Below, piece by piece: positions 1 through 10,133 of a stretch of 64,000 bases of DNA. The translations under genes were made by a program, and so were the position numbers. Location: positions 99,010 to 163,009 of the forward strand of contig JABDBR010000001.1 of assembly GCA_013288545.1 (NCBI GenBank), in the 5' to 3' direction. Under the pieces are notes generated by a model. It was not told the origin of the DNA. It did no database searches and saw nothing but the letters and a program-made list of their open reading frames with translations. Origin of the DNA: Nitrososphaerota archaeon (GTDB lineage Archaea; Thermoproteota; Nitrososphaeria; Nitrososphaerales; Nitrosopumilaceae). How positions within the stretch are numbered: the stretch's first letter is position 1; each line of letters begins with the position of its first letter.

Positions 1-512
1 CTGGCAACGTTACAGGCGTGGTTCCTGGTGCAGATGCAATACTATTTAGCTCACTTTTGAACTCGGATAATCCTTACTTTATCTCACAGGCGCAAGCCCT
101 AGGGGCACCAAGTGTTCTAAGATTTGGCCTTGAGCCTCTTCCTACAGCCTACATCATTATTGGTGAGGGAACTACCGTTTGGCATGTAGGTTCAGTGAGA
201 ACAATTCCCTTTGACAAGCCTAGCCTAGCCGTCATGTATGCCTTGTCTGCCCAATTCATGGGAATGCGATTTGTATATCTTGAAGCAGGTTCTGGAGCCA
301 AATCTAATGTAAAACCCGAGATGGTTGCCGCAGTAAGGAAACTTTTCAAGGGATTTCTTATAGTGGGAGGAGGCATTCGTAGTCCAGAAACTGCTGAGGA
401 GATAGCCAAGGCTGGTGCAGATGCCATAGTGATTGGAACCTTCATTGAGAAGGGTGGAAGTTTCAAAACGATTTCCGATATCGTAAAAGCCATCCAATCT
501 GTAAGGAAATAA
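1..512 (+). CDS. Geranylgeranylglyceryl phosphate synthase (5' end cut off)
   Basis: This enzyme joins sn-glycerol-1-phosphate to geranylgeranyl diphosphate, the first committed step of archaeal ether-lipid synthesis. The open frame is already running at base 3 with no start codon before it, so the N-terminal part lies outside the window. Visible marks of the GGGPS/PcrB TIM-barrel family are the ADAI..SLLNS segment near the left edge, the YLEAGSGA strand, and the C-terminal phosphate-binding loops GGGIRSPE and GADAIVIGT. The stop is followed after one base by the polC start, so the two are probably co-transcribed. Identification is firm; only the length is unknown. Confidence 0.93.
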   Translation, partial: GNVTGVVPGADAILFSSLLNSDNPYFISQAQALGAPSVLRFGLEPLPTAYIIIGEGTTVWHVGSVRTIPFDKPSLAVMYALSAQFMGMRFVYLEAGSGAKSNVKPEMVAAVRKLFKGFLIVGGGIRSPETAEEIAKAGADAIVIGTFIEKGGSFKTISDIVKAIQSVRK

Positions 513-513
513 C

Positions 514-3500
514 ATGTCTGAGAACCTAGCATTGAGACTCAAAGAAGTCCCAATGCCTCAAGATTATTTTGATTATTACACCAAACTATCAGAGGAAGTC
601 TTTACTATTTTTGAACATGCTGCATCTGCCAAGGCAACACTTGCGGATTCTTCTGGGATGGTAGAACCAAAGATCGCTTTTGATCTTGCAGATCGTGTAT
701 CTAAAATGCACGACATTGACGTGACTGACAATCTTAGGTCTCTCATTCAAAACACTACCAAAGAATTAGCTGCCCTCAAACTTGCAGAAGACATTGCACA
801 AGGCAAGTATTCTGGGCCTGATACTGGGCTTCAGGAAAAGCTTGACCTTGCTGTACGTGTAGCTTTGGCTATAGTTACAGAAGGAGTTACTATTGCTCCC
901 CTCCAAGGAATAAGCGAAGTTCAGATCAAGAAAAATGCAGACGGTTCTGAATATCTATCTGTCTCATTTGCAGGTCCTATTAGATCAGCAGGAGGAACAG
1001 AAGCTGCCTCTACTATGCTTATTGCAGATCATGTACGAAAAATAGCTGGACTTGCAAAATATCAGGCAAATTCATTTGATGATGAGACTGGCCGGTTTGT
1101 AGAAGAGTTACGGGTATACGAAAGAGAAGTTGGAAGCTTTCAATTTCATGTTCCAGATCAAGATGTGATAAATGTCATCTCTAATCTTCCAGTTGAACTT
1201 GATGGTGTAGATACTGACATAGTTGAAATTGTAAGCCACAGAAACATGGTACGAATAGGTACCAATAGAGTACGAGGAGGAGCCCTTCGTGTGCTAAATG
1301 ATGGACTCATTGGAAGATCCCGTAAACTGCTCAAACTAATTGAATTGTACAAACTCGATGGCTGGGATTGGCTTAAGGACCTCAAAGGGGCCATCCAGAC
1401 AGGCGATGCAGATGCAGCAGCTCACAGAATGAGAGAGGTAATTACGGGAAGATCAGTACTTTCCATGCCTAAAAAACTAGGTGGATTCCGATTAAGATAT
1501 GGCCGTTCATGCAATACTGGATTTGCTTCAATTGGCATTCATCCTGTAGTTGCAGAAATACTTGATCATGCCATAGCCGTGGGTACTCAGATTAAGCTTG
1601 ATGTCCCTGGAAAAGCCTCCACCGTGGCCTTTGTGGACTCGATTGATACACCAATTGTCAGACTAACCAATGGCAATGTTGTAAAAATAAAAGACACTGC
1701 ACATGGAATTCATCTAAAACCCCAAATTGCAAAGATTTTGCATCTTGGCGACATTTTGATCAGTTACGGAGACTTTTTAGAAAACAATGCCGAGCTTGTA
1801 CCGACAGGATATGTGGAAGAGTTTTGGGCTCAGGAACTACAAGACAAAGTAACCAAGTACGAACCAAATGACACTGAACTTCTAAGTTATGTAAACAAGA
1901 TACCAGAACTGGAAGAAGCATTTAGGATATCACTGAATTTTGGCATTGGCCTTCATCCACACTATCTCTATTATTGGGATCAAATTACAATTGAAGAATT
2001 TGAAAAAATTCTCAAACCCACAAAATCTGAATCAGATCTCATCATTTATCCAATTGAGGCAAAAGATATTCTGGAAAAATTGGGTGTTCCTCATGAAGTT
2101 GCAGGCAGCACAATTCTCCTAAAAGACGTAGAGGCAAAAGTCTTCTTTTATTTATTATTTAGAAAGCCAGTACAACTTGAAAAAGATCTCTCTGTTCCTC
2201 AAATCATAACAAAATCATCTGGCATAAAAATACCAAATAAATTTTCAACTTCTATTGGTGTAAGGGTCGGAAGACCAGAAAAAGCTGCACTACGAAAAAT
2301 GAAACCTCCGGTCCATACTTTATTTCCAGTTGGAAACAAAGGTGGAGCGTCCCGTGATTTGCTCAAGGCAGTCAAGCAACCAAATTTTTACTGCAACATA
2401 TACAACAGATTCTGCAAAAACTGTAACGTACCTTCCATTAGCATAGCATGTCCTAAATGTCATACAAAAACAAATACGATTTTCATATGTAACAAATGCA
2501 GAGATGAGCTTGAAACAGATTATTGTGCAAAATGCAAATCACGAACACATGCACACTCATACCGCTCATTTCCCCTCAAAGATCTACTATATGCTGCTCA
2601 AGAGAGGACTGGATTTAGGGCACAAGAGCCATTCAAGGGCGTAAAGGAGCTCATAAACCAAGACAGAGTACCAGAGCCACTTGAAAAGGGCCTGATAAGA
2701 CAAAGTCTTGGTCTTAATGTCTTCAAGGATGGGACAATTAGATTTGATACAACAAATGCCCCACTCTCACACTTCAAACCTTCTTGGATTGGCACAACAC
2801 CAGAAAAACTAGTCAAACTTGGATACACTCGTGATACTAACGGCAATCCACTTGAAAACTCTGATCAGCTTGTTGAACTCAGAGTACAAGATGTAGTAAT
2901 TCCTAAAGAATGCGGAGATAGTCTTGTTTTTGTTTGCCAATATATTGACCGAGAGCTTGCAAAACTATTTGGACATCCACCATTTTACAATGTAAAAAGT
3001 ACTGATGATCTTGTAGGTCATCTTATCATTGGTCTTGCACCGCATACATCTGTAGGAATTGTGGGCAGAATAATTGGATACACCAATACCCAAGTGTGTC
3101 TTGGAACTGCAGTATGGCATTCCGCAAAAAGGCGTGACGCTGACGGTGACGCAGATTCTATAATGTTGTTAATGGACAGTTTACTTAATTTCTCAAGATT
3201 ATTTTTGTCTGATAGAATAGGTGGATTGATGGATGCACCATTGCTTGTTCAGCCTATTGTAATTCCTCAAGAGGTGCAAAGACAAGCTCACAACTTTGAG
3301 GTTGTAAAGGCATATCCACTTTCATTCTTTGAATCTACTCTTAGAAAGGAAAAGGCAAGTGAGATCAAAGACGTTGAGATCCTAAAATCAAGATTAGAAA
3401 CAGAAAGACAATTTCTTGGACATGATTTTACACATTCTACATCTACTTTGACCACATCAAAATCAAGGAGTGCCTACTCTACACTTGGTTCATTGCTTGA

Positions 3501-3888
3501 GAAGCTTGACATGCAAATCAGAACTGCAGATATCATAAATGCAGTTGACCCAAGTGAGGTGGTATCAATGGTAATGACCACTCACCTTCTTCCTGATATC
3601 ATGGGTAACCTCAGAGCCTATTCGGGCCAATCTTTTCGATGTACTGCATGTGGTGCAAGTTACAGGAGAGTTCCTCTCATAGGAAAATGTCTTGAATGTG
3701 ACAATAAACTAATTCAAACCATGACTAGGCCATCTGTACAAAAATATCTCAAGCTTGCAAGAAGAATGCTCAACAAGTATACCATCACACCCTATCTTAG
3801 AGGACGTGTGCTCTCTCTCTTGGATGAACTAGAACTAGTATTTGGTAAAGAAGAAAGTAGTCAGTCTATTCTTACAGACTTTGCCTAG
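514..3888 (+). CDS. polC: DNA polymerase D (Pol II) large catalytic subunit DP2
   Basis: This is the catalytic subunit of the euryarchaeal/thaumarchaeal replicative polymerase PolD. The protein is 1124 aa, normal for DP2 without inteins. The metal-binding catalytic loop with the alternating Asp motif DADGDAD sits at about residues 874-880, in the double-psi beta-barrel core related to multisubunit RNA polymerases. A cysteine-rich zinc region (several CxxC pairs) spans about residues 630-677, and a C-terminal CTAC...CLEC zinc finger lies at about 1043-1065; the C-terminal part normally contacts the small subunit DP1 and PCNA. DP1 is not in this window. The stop shares four bases (CTAG) with the stop of glyA on the other strand. 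Confidence 0.96.
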   Translation: MSENLALRLKEVPMPQDYFDYYTKLSEEVFTIFEHAASAKATLADSSGMVEPKIAFDLADRVSKMHDIDVTDNLRSLIQNTTKELAALKLAEDIAQGKYSGPDTGLQEKLDLAVRVALAIVTEGVTIAPLQGISEVQIKKNADGSEYLSVSFAGPIRSAGGTEAASTMLIADHVRKIAGLAKYQANSFDDETGRFVEELRVYEREVGSFQFHVPDQDVINVISNLPVELDGVDTDIVEIVSHRNMVRIGTNRVRGGALRVLNDGLIGRSRKLLKLIELYKLDGWDWLKDLKGAIQTGDADAAAHRMREVITGRSVLSMPKKLGGFRLRYGRSCNTGFASIGIHPVVAEILDHAIAVGTQIKLDVPGKASTVAFVDSIDTPIVRLTNGNVVKIKDTAHGIHLKPQIAKILHLGDILISYGDFLENNAELVPTGYVEEFWAQELQDKVTKYEPNDTELLSYVNKIPELEEAFRISLNFGIGLHPHYLYYWDQITIEEFEKILKPTKSESDLIIYPIEAKDILEKLGVPHEVAGSTILLKDVEAKVFFYLLFRKPVQLEKDLSVPQIITKSSGIKIPNKFSTSIGVRVGRPEKAALRKMKPPVHTLFPVGNKGGASRDLLKAVKQPNFYCNIYNRFCKNCNVPSISIACPKCHTKTNTIFICNKCRDELETDYCAKCKSRTHAHSYRSFPLKDLLYAAQERTGFRAQEPFKGVKELINQDRVPEPLEKGLIRQSLGLNVFKDGTIRFDTTNAPLSHFKPSWIGTTPEKLVKLGYTRDTNGNPLENSDQLVELRVQDVVIPKECGDSLVFVCQYIDRELAKLFGHPPFYNVKSTDDLVGHLIIGLAPHTSVGIVGRIIGYTNTQVCLGTAVWHSAKRRDADGDADSIMLLMDSLLNFSRLFLSDRIGGLMDAPLLVQPIVIPQEVQRQAHNFEVVKAYPLSFFESTLRKEKASEIKDVEILKSRLETERQFLGHDFTHSTSTLTTSKSRSAYSTLGSLLEKLDMQIRTADIINAVDPSEVVSMVMTTHLLPDIMGNLRAYSGQSFRCTACGASYRRVPLIGKCLECDNKLIQTMTRPSVQKYLKLARRMLNKYTITPYLRGRVLSLLDELELVFGKEESSQSILTDFA

Positions 3889-5207
3889 CGAATCTTGATG
3901 TAATCGTAACCGCCATGCTTGCTTTCAAAACAATAGCGGACTTTTTGAAAGTCTTTTCTAAATTTCTTTACCTCTAATGCCACTTTTTTCTTGTCTTTTT
4001 TATCTACCACTACTTTTTTGATAAATTCAGCTATTTGTTTCATGTCTGATTCTTTCATGCCAAGTCGTGTGAGTTCTGCAACACCAAGTCTCATTCCACC
4101 TGGATGGAAATAGTTGCGTCCTGCCTTGATATCTCCTGGTATGAGCTGTCTGTTTACGATAATGTTTGCCTTTTCAAGATCTGCTTCAATTGATCCACCG
4201 TCGCCAAATGAAAGTACGTTTACAACTATCTGATGAGATTTTGTAAATCCTCGTTTTTCACCAAGTACTGAAAAACCAAATGAGCTGAGGGCCTCTGCAA
4301 GTGCCTTTGCATTCTTTATGACTTGGACTGCATACTTTTTACCAAACTCTAACATCTCTGCATAAGCAATAGCTTTTCCTGCCATGTGGTGCAAGTGATG
4401 ATTACTGGTCATTCCTGGGAATGTGGCCTTCTTGATACTTTCACCATATTTTTCAAATGAGCAGACCATTCCACCCTGAGGACCAAACAAAGTCTTGTGT
4501 GTACTCATTGTCATTGCATCTGCACCTTCTCTTAGTGGATCTTGGAACTGTCCACCTGCAATTAGGCCTGCAACATGAGCACCATCATAATTGACAAACA
4601 TATTGTAACTTTTCAGAAAATCTGCAAGTTCCTTAACTGGGTGTGGGAACAAGAACACAGAACCTCCAAACATTGCTAATTTAGGAATCTTTCCAGCTTT
4701 TTCAAGTTCCCTGACTTTTTCTTTTGTCTTGTCAACATCAATTGTCATCTCTTCTACATCAAACGGATAAAACTCAATGTCTAATCCATGGACAAGACCT
4801 GCAGTACCTGAATGTTCTTTCTTTCCATGTGATATGTGACCTCCAGATGGGATAGAAGGAGCAAGCATTGTATCTCCTGGATTTGTAAATGCTGAATAGA
4901 TAGCTAGATTGGCAACAACACCGGAAATTGGCCTTACATCTACAAATTCTGCCTTGAATAGTTTTTTTGCAAGTGCCATGCACTTGAATTCTACCTCATC
5001 AATGTAGATACAGCCTGCATAGACTCGCTCACCAGGCCAACCTTCTGCATATCTGTTGGCAAAGTCTGAAATTGTTGCCTCTCGGACTGCCGGACTTGTG
5101 ACATTCTCACTTGCAATTAGAGGAATTGAATTTGCAAACCACTGATTGTGAGTCTTTAGCAATGAAAGTACTTCATTGTAAGATGATCGCGGTGAAGAAC
5201 GAGACAT
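3885..5207 (-). CDS. glyA: Serine hydroxymethyltransferase
   Basis: PLP enzyme interconverting serine and glycine while charging a pterin one-carbon carrier. The 440-aa protein shows the fold-type I signature STHKTLFGPQGG; the Lys in it (about residue 238) should form the Schiff base with PLP. The N-terminal IASEN segment and the YAEGWPGERVYAG segment are typical of the family. It carries a Lys-rich C-terminal extension of the archaeal type. It is convergent with polC and the two stop codons overlap over four bases. It appears to be a single-gene unit, since the thermosome gene upstream is divergent. Confidence 0.95.
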   Translation of the reverse strand: MSRSSPRSSYNEVLSLLKTHNQWFANSIPLIASENVTSPAVREATISDFANRYAEGWPGERVYAGCIYIDEVEFKCMALAKKLFKAEFVDVRPISGVVANLAIYSAFTNPGDTMLAPSIPSGGHISHGKKEHSGTAGLVHGLDIEFYPFDVEEMTIDVDKTKEKVRELEKAGKIPKLAMFGGSVFLFPHPVKELADFLKSYNMFVNYDGAHVAGLIAGGQFQDPLREGADAMTMSTHKTLFGPQGGMVCSFEKYGESIKKATFPGMTSNHHLHHMAGKAIAYAEMLEFGKKYAVQVIKNAKALAEALSSFGFSVLGEKRGFTKSHQIVVNVLSFGDGGSIEADLEKANIIVNRQLIPGDIKAGRNYFHPGGMRLGVAELTRLGMKESDMKQIAEFIKKVVVDKKDKKKVALEVKKFRKDFQKVRYCFESKHGGYDYIKIR

Positions 5208-5331
5208 ATCTAGTCCCGCCAGTTTTCCTAATTTAAAAACATCGTTCGACAGTGTTGAAAATTATCTGTTTCAAGTGTAAAGGCTTTTGATCTCATAAGA
5301 CATAATAAGGGAAAATCGACCTCTTGCAAAT

Positions 5332-7032
5332 ATGTCAATTCAGTCTTCTTCTGGTGGTATACCAGTTGTTATTCTAAAGGACGGTGCTCAACAGACCAAG
5401 GGTCGTGATGCCCAGAAAAACAATATTGCAGCAGCAAAACTGATTGCCGAAATCGTTCATTCTAGTCTTGGCCCACGTGGAATGGACAAGATGCTAGTGG
5501 ACTCCCTAGGTGACGTTACAATTACAAATGACGGTGCTACTATTCTAAAAGAAATTGATGTACAACATCCAGCTGCAAAAATGCTAGTTGAAATCTCAAA
5601 AGCAACCGATAATGAAGTAGGAGATGGAACAACATCTGCTGTAGTATTAGCAGGCGCATTATTGGAAAACGCTGAGATCTTAATTTTGCAAGACGTACAT
5701 CCAACAATTGTCGTTGATGGTTATAGAAAAGCTGCTCAAAAAGCAGTAGAACTCTTAGAGAAGATTGCAGACAAAGTTTCAGCAACTGACAAAGATGTGC
5801 TTGAAAGAATTGCAAGAACATCTATGCAGACAAAACTTGTAAGAAGAGATTCTGCAAATCTAGCAGATATGATTGTAAAATCCGTAATTGCAGTAGCTGA
5901 GAAGAAAGGAGAAGGATATCTAGTTGATATTGATGATATCAAAGTAGAAAAGAAAGCTGGCGGCTCTATCAAGGACTGTGCAATTATCAAAGGGATAGTG
6001 CTTGACAAAGAAGTTGTGCACAGTGGAATGCCAAAGAAAATTGATCATGCAAAAATCGCTCTAGTTAACAATGCACTTGAGATTGACAAAACAGAGTTTG
6101 ACGCAAAGATAAACATCACAAATCCACAACAGATGAAATCATTTCTTGATGAAGAACAAAGAATGATCAAAAATATGGTGGATAAAGTAATTGCTTCTGG
6201 CGCAAATGTTCTATTCTGTCAAAAAGGAATTGATGACATGGCACAACATTATCTTGCAAAAGCAGGAATACTTACAGTAAGAAGAATAAAAGAAAGCGAT
6301 ATGACAAAACTTGCAAAAGCAACAGGTGCAAGAATGATAAGTAATTTCGATGATTTGTTTGAAAAAGATCTTGGTTCTGCTGAACTAGTAGAAGAAAGAA
6401 AAGTAGAGACTGACAAATGGGTCTTCGTTGAAGGCTGCAAACACCCCAAGGCAGTTACCCTTCTTCTAAGAGGCGGTTCTCAAAGAGTAGTTGACGAAGT
6501 AGAAAGATCAGTTCACGATGCAATAATGGTTGTAAAAGATGTAATGGAAAAACCATTCATTGTGGCAGGCGGAGGCGCACCAGAAACCTATGCTGCAACA
6601 AAACTACGTGAATGGGCAAAGACACTTGAAGGCAGAGAACAACTTGCAGTAGAAAAATTTGCAGACTCTTTAGAAGTAATTCCAATCACACTTGCTGAGA
6701 ATGCAGGAATGGATCCAATTGATACATTGGCATCATTGCGCTCAAAGCAACTCAAAGGAAACAAATGGACAGGTATTGATGTTATGAAAGGCCAAGTTGC
6801 TAGCATGCATGCTAGTGATATATTTGAGCCACTCTCTGTCAAGATCCAAATAATCACATGCGCAACAGAAGCCGCATCCATGATACTACGAATCGATGAT
6901 GTTATTGCCACTGCAAAATCTGCAGGAGGACCACCGCCAGGAGCTGAAGGCATGGGAGGTATGGGTGGAATGGGCGGTATGGGAGGCATGGGCGGAATGG
7001 GTGGTATGGGCATGCCTGGCATGGATATGTAA
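5332..7032 (+). CDS. Thermosome subunit (group II chaperonin)
   Basis: ATP-driven protein-folding chamber subunit, homologous to eukaryotic CCT. The protein is 566 aa. It has the ATP-binding [15 protein letters not shown] stretch at about residues 97-112, the NDGATILKE segment before it, and a GGGAPE motif around residue 410. The C-terminus is a run of GGM triplets, the flexible tail that projects into the chamber. A TATA-like AT stretch (about 5301-5309) lies some 27 bases before the ATG, which would give a leaderless or nearly leaderless mRNA. It is transcribed divergently from glyA. Confidence 0.96.
   Translation: MSIQSSSGGIPVVILKDGAQQTKGRDAQKNNIAAAKLIAEIVHSSLGPRGMDKMLVDSLGDVTITNDGATILKEIDVQHPAAKMLVEISKATDNEVGDGTTSAVVLAGALLENAEILILQDVHPTIVVDGYRKAAQKAVELLEKIADKVSATDKDVLERIARTSMQTKLVRRDSANLADMIVKSVIAVAEKKGEGYLVDIDDIKVEKKAGGSIKDCAIIKGIVLDKEVVHSGMPKKIDHAKIALVNNALEIDKTEFDAKINITNPQQMKSFLDEEQRMIKNMVDKVIASGANVLFCQKGIDDMAQHYLAKAGILTVRRIKESDMTKLAKATGARMISNFDDLFEKDLGSAELVEERKVETDKWVFVEGCKHPKAVTLLLRGGSQRVVDEVERSVHDAIMVVKDVMEKPFIVAGGGAPETYAATKLREWAKTLEGREQLAVEKFADSLEVIPITLAENAGMDPIDTLASLRSKQLKGNKWTGIDVMKGQVASMHASDIFEPLSVKIQIITCATEAASMILRIDDVIATAKSAGGPPPGAEGMGGMGGMGGMGGMGGMGGMGMPGMDM
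6952..7023 (+). repeat. GGM-coding tandem repeat in thermosome tail
   Basis: About eight imperfect 9-base units encoding Gly-Gly-Met close the thermosome gene. Such tails are normal for group II chaperonins and bacterial GroEL. Codon choice varies between units, so the repeat is held at the protein level. Confidence 0.8.
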
Positions 7033-7090
7033 TAGACTAGACTACAATATTTCTCTCAAAGTTTATTTGACTATTCCAGATAGGAATTCT

Positions 7091-7369
7091 ATGCAAATAG
7101 GCGGAACCAAAATTCTAGCTGGCGCAAAATACGTCTATCTTGTAGCATTCTTTGCATTGCTTTCTGGAATGTTTTATCCTGTAATCACTCACAGCACATG
7201 GGATCCAGTAATTTCTGGAACGCTGATTCTCTTTGTTGGCCTTGCAGGAACTGTTTCTATATACAAAGCAACTACTGCTGAAAAACACAAAAAAGCCTAT
7301 CTTATCATCGGCTTGGCTGTTACCTCACTTGCATTGTTCCTTGTATACGGTGCAATAGGAAGAATTTAG
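7091..7369 (+). CDS. Small three-helix membrane protein of unknown function
   Basis: A 92-aa protein starting at the ATG at 7091; the longer frame upstream runs inside the thermosome gene and is not real. It shows three hydrophobic segments (about residues 12-32, 39-58 and 70-90) with short loops, the second loop being Lys-rich (KATTAEKHKK). I do not recognise a family. It lies 58 bases after the thermosome stop on the same strand and could be read from it or from its own promoter. Proteins of this size and build are common in thaumarchaeal genomes. Confidence 0.7.
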   Translation: MQIGGTKILAGAKYVYLVAFFALLSGMFYPVITHSTWDPVISGTLILFVGLAGTVSIYKATTAEKHKKAYLIIGLAVTSLALFLVYGAIGRI

Positions 7370-7423
7370 ATTCCCAGATTTTTCAAAAATTTAATGTCCG
7401 TAGATTTTATGTTTTGAGTATAT

Positions 7424-8872
7424 CTAGATGTCAAAGTAAAGATAGAATTCATGTGGATGAGGTCTTATTGAAATCTCATGATCATCTGCCCTTTCTATCT
7501 CGATTATTTTATCAATAGTCTCATTTGAAAATATTGGCGCAAGGAATTTTCTGTCATTTTCCAACTCATCAAGTGCCTCTCCCAAAGTTGCAGGCAAGTC
7601 CTTGATTCCTTTTGCAACTCGTTGAGCTTTTGTCATCTTGTAAATATCCTCATAAACTGGGTCACCAGGATCCATCTTCTTTTTAATTCCGTCTAATCCT
7701 GCTGCCTGTACTGCTGCAAACACTAGATATGGATTTGATGATGGGTCAGGTGCTCTGAATTCAATTCTCTTAATCTTTGCATATTTTTCTCCCTTGAAAT
7801 GAGATGGAATTCTAATTATTGCTGATCTGTTGCTTGGGCTCCATGCAATATACACTGGTGCTTCATAACCTGGAACTAGTCTGTGGTAAGAGTTTGTAGT
7901 TGGAGCAACAATTGCAGATAATGCTCTTGCATGATTCATGATTCCTCCACAATAGTATCTTGCAATTTGACTGATCTCTTCCTTGTCATCTTTGTCATAA
8001 AACATGTTCTTCTCACCTTTCCACAAGCTTACGTTTGTGTGCATTCCAGAACCTGCATCCATTGAAATCGGTTTTGGCATCATGGTTGCAACTTTATCAT
8101 ATTTTTTAGCAATGTTTCTTATGACATACTTGTATGTCTGTGCTCCATCAGCAGAATTTGTCAGGTTGTCATATCGTATATCGATCTCACATTGTCCTGC
8201 TGTAGCTACTTCATGGTGATGATTGTCACATAAAATTCCAAAATATTCGTTCAAACACTCGACACAATCGTTTCTAAATTCTGTTAACGTATCAGCTGGT
8301 GTACTTGGGTAGTATCCTTTCTTTAATGCCATTGGATAGCCCTTGCCCTCTTGATTCCATGGTGCTTCCTTGGATTCTATTGAATACGACTGTCCCTTGT
8401 ACGGAGTAAGTACATCCCATGTAATTTTATCAAATACGAAGAATTCTACCTCTGGACCCCAGTAACTATTGTCAAATCCTTGAGTTTTTAGATATTTTTC
8501 TGCCTTTTGTGCAATACCTCTTGGGTCTGACTCTAATCTGCCCTTGTCTTTTCCCCAATAAACATCACAAATCAATCTGGCAGTCTTTGCATTTCCCATC
8601 CAAGGAATTATTGCAAAAGTGGTAGGGTCTGGTTTTAGGATCATGTCAGAGTCTTCTATTGATGCAAATCCCACAATTGAGGAACCATCAAGTTTTGGCA
8701 GTCCATCTTGCATCTGTTGTGGAGTAAACAGATTTGCAGAAATTGTAGTGTGATGGAACCTTCCTCTAAGGCCAGTAAATTGTAAATCGATAAATTTTAT
8801 CTGATCATGCTTTATTTTTGAGAAAACATCTTCAGCAGAATAGGATACGGGTACTGGCTCTCCACCAATCAC
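7424..8872 (-). CDS. glnA: Glutamine synthetase
   Basis: ATP-dependent ligation of ammonia to glutamate, the main ammonia-assimilation step. About 480 aa, type I. Recognisable parts are the N-terminal beta-grasp (KFIDLQFTGLRGR), the catalytic region with GPEVEFFVFD, the ammonia/metal-site histidine in GSGMHTNVSLWKG and the ATP-site NRSAIIRIP. The frame stays open up to a TTG at 8908, but a TATA-like AATACTTAAAT on the minus strand (about 8919-8930) would start transcription near 8897, so the GTG at 8872 or TTG at 8884 fits better. The gene is divergent from the Gins51 gene and shares this short AT-rich promoter region with it. Confidence 0.94.
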   Translation of the reverse strand: MIGGEPVPVSYSAEDVFSKIKHDQIKFIDLQFTGLRGRFHHTTISANLFTPQQMQDGLPKLDGSSIVGFASIEDSDMILKPDPTTFAIIPWMGNAKTARLICDVYWGKDKGRLESDPRGIAQKAEKYLKTQGFDNSYWGPEVEFFVFDKITWDVLTPYKGQSYSIESKEAPWNQEGKGYPMALKKGYYPSTPADTLTEFRNDCVECLNEYFGILCDNHHHEVATAGQCEIDIRYDNLTNSADGAQTYKYVIRNIAKKYDKVATMMPKPISMDAGSGMHTNVSLWKGEKNMFYDKDDKEEISQIARYYCGGIMNHARALSAIVAPTTNSYHRLVPGYEAPVYIAWSPSNRSAIIRIPSHFKGEKYAKIKRIEFRAPDPSSNPYLVFAAVQAAGLDGIKKKMDPGDPVYEDIYKMTKAQRVAKGIKDLPATLGEALDELENDRKFLAPIFSNETIDKIIEIERADDHEISIRPHPHEFYLYFDI

Positions 8873-8937
8873 TTTATATGGCAATTTTGCACCTTGATCA
8901 TAACACAAAGGGGTCTATGATTTAAGTATTGTTGGAT

Positions 8938-9501
8938 ATGGAAATGTCAGAAACAAAAAAAATTGATGTAAATTCATTGTATGCTATTCTTCTTCGCGAA
9001 GTAGAAAACGATACGGTTCAAGAGGTAGACCCTAACTTGTATCATAACATTGCAGAATTTCTTGGCAACATAAAGAATCATGATTACGATGGAATAGAAT
9101 CCAAGATTACTGAATCGCTAGTAAAAATGATAACAGAAATGACTTCAATTCTTTTGAAGATTAGAATTGAAAAGGTAACATCACTAGATGAGATTGATTA
9201 TTCTAATCTACTTGATGAAGAGAGATTCATTTTGGATTCTGAAGATGAGCTGAGACAAAGAAAAGAAACCATTCTTTCTGCAACACTCAATGGACGGCTA
9301 AAACTTTTAGAGACTGTGGGAGAAAACCACCGAGCCAGATCAATTGTGGTACGATTTCTCAAACCCATGGATCAGATAATGGGCACAGACCTGCAGTCAT
9401 ATGGGCCATTTGATGCAGAAGATGTTGCTACCCTGCCCTTTGAAAATGCACGGTCTCTGATTGGTAAGAAAATCGCAGTAAAAGTAAGCTGGGAAGACTA
9501 G
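8938..9501 (+). CDS. GINS complex subunit Gins51
   Basis: Subunit of the archaeal GINS tetramer, which with Cdc45/RecJ and MCM forms the replicative helicase. The N-terminal two thirds is the helical A domain. The C-terminal beta domain is clear: VVRFLKPMDQIMG followed by YGPFDAEDVATLP and NA..LI, the usual end of Gins51. I chose the ATG at 8938 over the TTG at 8929. Length (187 aa) suits the family. It is divergent from glnA. The match to Gins51 rather than Gins23 rests on the domain order with the beta domain at the C-terminus. Confidence 0.85.
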   Translation: MEMSETKKIDVNSLYAILLREVENDTVQEVDPNLYHNIAEFLGNIKNHDYDGIESKITESLVKMITEMTSILLKIRIEKVTSLDEIDYSNLLDEERFILDSEDELRQRKETILSATLNGRLKLLETVGENHRARSIVVRFLKPMDQIMGTDLQSYGPFDAEDVATLPFENARSLIGKKIAVKVSWED

Positions 9502-9531
9502 AAATTAGACAGCCAATATCGTGAAAACTGT

Positions 9532-9804
9532 ATGCATAACGGAATAGATCTAGATGTCTACTTTGAAATCATACTGTATCCCGTTGCTGGATTGTTTATC
9601 ATAGAAATGATTTGTAGAACAGCCAAGATTGCAAACTGGGTAAAACTTTTGACTCAGGCCGTAATGTGTGTGGGATTTGGCATAGCATATCTTGCAATGC
9701 AAGTAGCTCACTGGTTCACAGCTGGTGTATTGCTTGCACTGGCAATAGCTCTGTTTTACCAGGCAAAACGCTCAAAACTTGATCCACAAAAAGCTCTGTA
9801 CTAG
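9532..9804 (+). CDS. Small membrane protein of unknown function
   Basis: 90 aa with three likely membrane helices (about residues 10-28, 37-56 and 60-79) and a short basic tail (QAKRSKLDPQK). No family recognised. It follows Gins51 by 30 bases on the same strand and may be its last operon partner. Its stop codon shares the palindrome CTAG (9801-9804) with the stop of the zinc-finger gene on the other strand. Confidence 0.65.
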   Translation: MHNGIDLDVYFEIILYPVAGLFIIEMICRTAKIANWVKLLTQAVMCVGFGIAYLAMQVAHWFTAGVLLALAIALFYQAKRSKLDPQKALY

Positions 9805-10025
9805 CCGAACTTTCCAAAAATTCTCTTGATGAAACTCTGTCTGCCTATTCCCTTTGTTCTTTGAATCTTTTTTTCTCCAAATTTCTTTGCCCTTATTTGG
9901 AATAGCTTGACACATCTATGCGATTCAGGTAACCTGTGTTCTGCACAAAACTTGTCGTTACAGTAATTGCACTCAAAAGGCAAGTCTTGAGTCTCTCCAC
10001 AATATGCGCAGTCAAATTGCTCCAT
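9801..10025 (-). CDS. AN1-type zinc-finger protein
   Basis: 74 aa. The N-terminal 35 residues hold the AN1 pattern C-x2-C ... C-x2-C-x4-C-x2-H ... H-x-C (CAYCGETQ, CNYCNDKFCAEHRLPESHRC). The rest is strongly basic (RAKKFGEKKIQRTKG), suggesting nucleic-acid or ribosome contact. The frame is open to 10067 but the Met at 10025 begins just before the finger and is the likely start. AN1 fingers in eukaryotes occur in ubiquitin and stress proteins; the archaeal role is not known. Convergent stop-on-stop overlap with the preceding membrane protein. Confidence 0.85.
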   Translation of the reverse strand: MEQFDCAYCGETQDLPFECNYCNDKFCAEHRLPESHRCVKLFQIRAKKFGEKKIQRTKGIGRQSFIKRIFGKFG

Positions 10026-10133
10026 AATTGTAATCAACTGAGATCCTAAATTAGTGTTAGTGAGCAAAAATACTTTTCATTAATTAACAAAACGTATTTA
10101 CGCAAGACAGGGTGATGAAAAATAGTTTTCAGT